Shown in pieces: positions 61,874 through 64,000 of a stretch of 64,000 bases of DNA. Position numbers and translations under genes: made by a program. Position 1 is the first letter of the stretch; each line of letters starts with the position of its first letter. This stretch comes from Chitinophagales bacterium. GTDB taxonomy: Bacteria; Bacteroidota; Bacteroidia; Chitinophagales; UBA2359. The notes beneath the pieces are model-generated. The model ran no database searches. It was not told where the DNA came from and worked only from the letters and a program-made list of their open reading frames with translations. Where the stretch lies: positions 720,089 through 784,088 of the forward strand of contig JACJXU010000001.1 in assembly GCA_020636475.1 (NCBI GenBank), in the 5' to 3' direction.

Positions 61874-62605
61874 ATGCGCGAAATATATGAGCCTGAGTTT
61901 GTAAAAAAACTTTTCAATCAAATGTCAAACTCTTACGAAAGAATGAATTTTATCACTTCGTTTGGGTTCTCCATTATTTGGCGAAAACAATTTATTAGAA
62001 AACTCAAAAAATCTGACCAAGAAATTAAGGTGATAGACTTGATGTCTGGGCTTGGCGAAAATTGGGAATACCTCACCAAACACTATCCCAATGCGAATTT
62101 TGTTGCTTTGGATTTTGCGGACGAAATGGTAGAAAAGAGCCGAAGAAAAAACCTTCGCCAATTAGGAAATAGATTTAAAATATTACATCAAAATATTTTG
62201 GAAAACAAGTTAAAAAGCCAAGATTTTGACATTATTACTTGCGCATTCGGCTTAAAAACTTTTAATGAGGAGCAACTTGAGCTATTAGCCAAAACCGTAA
62301 ACAGAATTTTGAAAGATGAGGGCGAGTTTAGCTTTATAGAAATATCAAAGCCAAAAGCAAAAATATTGTTCTTTCCTTACAAATTTTACCTAAGCAAAAT
62401 TATTCCGATTTTAGGGAAATTCTTTCTGGGAAACCCAAATGATTATCGAATGCTTTGGCTATACACCGAAAATTTTGATAACAGCCAAAAAGTAAAAGAA
62501 ATTTTTGAAAGAAATAATTTACGCGTAAAATACGATAGCTACTTTTTCGGTTGTGCAACAGGCATTTCAGGAAAAAAAATAGCTACAAACAATAACAATT
62601 TGTGA
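61874..62605 (+). CDS. UbiE-like class I SAM methyltransferase
   Basis: A 243-residue methyltransferase. KLFNQMSNSYERMNFITSFG opens it in UbiE fashion, VIDLMSGLGENWEYL is the SAM loop, VALDFADEMVEKSR follows, and DIITCAFGLKTFNEEQ is motif II. The final third has DEGEFSFIEISKPKA and hydrophobic KIIPILGKFFLG. MenG/UbiE act on quinones, but this is not the orthodox sequence, and the substrate is open. It follows the molybdoenzyme after 32 bases on the same strand and may share its transcript. Confidence 0.83.
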   Translation: MREIYEPEFVKKLFNQMSNSYERMNFITSFGFSIIWRKQFIRKLKKSDQEIKVIDLMSGLGENWEYLTKHYPNANFVALDFADEMVEKSRRKNLRQLGNRFKILHQNILENKLKSQDFDIITCAFGLKTFNEEQLELLAKTVNRILKDEGEFSFIEISKPKAKILFFPYKFYLSKIIPILGKFFLGNPNDYRMLWLYTENFDNSQKVKEIFERNNLRVKYDSYFFGCATGISGKKIATNNNNL

Positions 62606-62657
62606 AAACAAATGCGTTAATCATAGCGAACACTTAGTCCTATTTTTGTGCAAATGT

Positions 62658-63122
62658 TCACCGCCGCACTACCGACACTTTATCCGAAAACTTCTCGCAA
62701 AGCTCGCGCAAATTTTCTAACAAAGAAGGACGCACCACTAAAATTAAAAAACGAATTTTATTACAATGCTGCAAGCAATATTCCAAAGATTCTTGCAAAC
62801 CTTTTTGATAATTGAGTTCCAGCGGTCCGATTTCATCCAAAATTATCACCGGATACTTTTCAATGTCAGAAAGTATAGTTTGGTTCGCCCTTGAAAAAGC
62901 AGCAGCAGAAAAAGTGAAGCGTCCAATGTTCAAAATATCACTTTCATTTGCAGCAGCTTCGGCTTTCCAAGTGTTTTTAGTGCGCAAAGAAAAAAAATAC
63001 CTGCCGTCTTCTTTTTCAGGCATTAAAATACCGCCAACGTACGTTTGCTTCGCAAAACGCCGCATCAATTCGCTGGTTTTGCCAATTTGTTTGTCGCCGC
63101 TCAGTAAAATTATTTTACTCAT
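62658..63122 (-). CDS. P-loop nucleoside-triphosphatase
   Basis: A 154-residue P-loop protein of the NTPase_1/THEP1-like group. Walker A is LSGDKQIGKTSEL (residues 7-19), GGILMPEKEDGRYFF follows, and Walker B is VIILDEIGPLELN. LVVRPSLLENL lies near the end. Such proteins hydrolyse NTPs in vitro, and in other bacteria relatives accompany molybdenum cofactor genes. It overlaps the membrane protein gene upstream by 8 bases and converges on the methyltransferase, next to the fdhD operon. Confidence 0.85.
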   Translation of the reverse strand: MSKIILLSGDKQIGKTSELMRRFAKQTYVGGILMPEKEDGRYFFSLRTKNTWKAEAAANESDILNIGRFTFSAAAFSRANQTILSDIEKYPVIILDEIGPLELNYQKGLQESLEYCLQHCNKIRFLILVVRPSLLENLRELCEKFSDKVSVVRR

Positions 63123-64000
63123 AAAAAATGGTCAATAAAAAACAGCTGGTTATAAATTGTTTCACATGTGTCCACTTGTTCGGCGAATAGCCGGCTTTCC
63201 AGCTTTTACTAATGAGCAGGCGCATTTCGGGCAACAACTCAAGCACTATTTTGAAATCGCTGCTATTGGCAATGTTTTTTCGGCGGATATAAACTCGAAT
63301 AAGCCACCTAAGAAAAGGCGTAAGGGTATAAATCCACACCAGAACAATCAAAAAAGAGCGCAGCAACACATACAGCAATTTGTTTTGAGCAAGTTGTTTT
63401 TCCATATCGGGCAAATAACTGACTGCAAGTAGCATAACACTAAACAAGGCAAAAAATAGTGTATATTTTTTATACCATTTTCGCTTGCGGTTTTGGGGCA
63501 TTTCAAGCATTTCGCCTGTTGTTTGCGCCAACTTTACATAATCAGGAATATTGCGCGATTTTATTTTTCGGACAATTTGAATATTGAGCAGTCCGGCAAC
63601 AATTCCGGCTAACACATACGCCAAAATGTAAAACAAAATGATATAAGCCACCATATCGTTTTGTTCGGGCAAAAAACTTTGGGTAATCTTGTGCAAAAAT
63701 TGATTTAGTGCTTCATAAAATCCTATTCCAAATAAAATCCACAATACCAACAAATGTTGGAAAGCAGAGTAAAGCAAGGCAAAAAAGCTCGTTGCAAAAG
63801 CCGATAGTTTAATTTTTTTTCTACTTAAAAAAAACAATTCTCCCGCCAAGCCCTGCACCAAAACCGCAAGATAAGCCATTATGGGCGAATGTGGGCTTAG
63901 GGCAAATTTAACGGCAATAACAAGCAAAGTAGCTTTTAAAATGGCACCTCTTGCGTGTGAGGTAAGCGCAATGACGGTAATACAAATACTGGCAAATGTT
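63115..64000 (-). CDS. polytopic membrane protein, 5' end beyond the window
   Basis: At least 295 residues; the frame stays open from the stop at 63115 to the right edge, so the start lies outside. About six or seven membrane helices occur: one open at the edge, a set around the YLAVLVQGLAGELFF and FATSFFALLYSAF segments, a long pair near MVAYIILFYILAYVLAGIV, and a pair near the C-terminus before IRVYIRRKNIANSSDFKIVLELLPEMR, a charged tail reminiscent of EcfT-type coupling proteins. An ECF/CbiQ-like transport role is only a weak suggestion. It is coupled to the NTPase gene by an 8-base overlap. Confidence 0.6.
   Translation of the reverse strand, partial: TFASICITVIALTSHARGAILKATLLVIAVKFALSPHSPIMAYLAVLVQGLAGELFFLSRKKIKLSAFATSFFALLYSAFQHLLVLWILFGIGFYEALNQFLHKITQSFLPEQNDMVAYIILFYILAYVLAGIVAGLLNIQIVRKIKSRNIPDYVKLAQTTGEMLEMPQNRKRKWYKKYTLFFALFSVMLLAVSYLPDMEKQLAQNKLLYVLLRSFLIVLVWIYTLTPFLRWLIRVYIRRKNIANSSDFKIVLELLPEMRLLISKSWKAGYSPNKWTHVKQFITSCFLLTIFYE

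Noticed and set aside
1..64000. tRNA genes, CRISPR arrays, insertion sequences and integrases
   Set aside because: Both strands were read for TpsiC-like blocks, regular repeats and transposase motifs; none could be supported.

Overview
The window looks like a chromosomal stretch of a member of the phylum Bacteroidota. Evidence: gldA- and gldF-type gliding-motility ABC transporter genes, several TAnnTTTG-type -7 promoter boxes, a secreted protein ending in the WPDYVF...HLPGVP...EELTLY tail common on Bacteroidota surface proteins, DUF4920, DUF5074 and DUF4197 proteins, and almost no Shine-Dalgarno sequences, with TTG starts in places. Base composition is AT-rich throughout and becomes visibly more so between about 24.7 and 33 kb. 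No tRNA, rRNA, CRISPR array, transposase or integrase was seen. Genus cannot be told from this.

1-10.9 kb is mostly housekeeping: an MBL-fold hydrolase, rlmN, a soluble histidine kinase, dcd, a WD40 protein, a lone TIR-domain protein behind a perfect 38-bp palindromic terminator, mscL, a sigma-54-type response regulator, the RNase P RNA gene (rnpB, minus strand), a DUF4920 lipoprotein, a rhodanese, a LutA/CCG-family protein that has lost its cluster cysteines, and a DUF4197 lipoprotein.

11-19.6 kb carries an AI-2E-family permease, a membrane GT2, rsmG, a DUF2520 dehydrogenase-like protein, a KdsC-like phosphatase, a PMT-like membrane protein with TPRs, and a YfhO-family membrane protein. From 19.6 to 36.96 kb lies a surface-glycan locus. 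galE, fcl and gmd supply UDP-galactose and GDP-L-fucose. They are divergent from a tightly packed operon that encodes an ABC glycan exporter (Wzm/Wzt type with a C-terminal carbohydrate-binding-like domain), a zinc-ribbon methyltransferase, two sulfotransferases, a DegT aminotransferase, a LysA-like PLP decarboxylase and an ATP-grasp ligase. A secreted tail-fibre-like protein with different codon use follows, then two glycosyltransferases, a third sulfotransferase, a WbsX/GH99-like protein and a second zinc-ribbon methyltransferase. The reading proposed here is an exported, fucose-containing, sulfated, methylated and possibly amino-acid-decorated polysaccharide.

37-45.8 kb has a thioredoxin-like protein, gldA, a carboxypeptidase-regulatory-like protein and gldF (no gldG follows). 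A convergent DUF3800 gene contains the likely gldF terminator inside its 3' end. Then come lolD, rnhA, a queuosine-precursor transporter, a SUKH/SMI1-KNR4 gene broken by two frameshifts, a family III CoA-transferase and apt.

45.9-57.5 kb has a secreted VWA protein, a TonB-dependent receptor and a DUF5074 lipoprotein, then a four-gene cassette organised like dlt (adenylating enzyme, carrier protein, MBOAT acyltransferase, DltD/AlgJ-like protein with Cys where Ser is expected), then ilvE and gltX. 57.5-64 kb has two tandem small membrane-protein genes, an fdhD / small protein / FdhF-YdeP molybdoenzyme operon, a UbiE-like methyltransferase, a P-loop NTPase and a membrane protein cut by the window edge. 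All functions are assigned from motifs read by eye; no database search was run.
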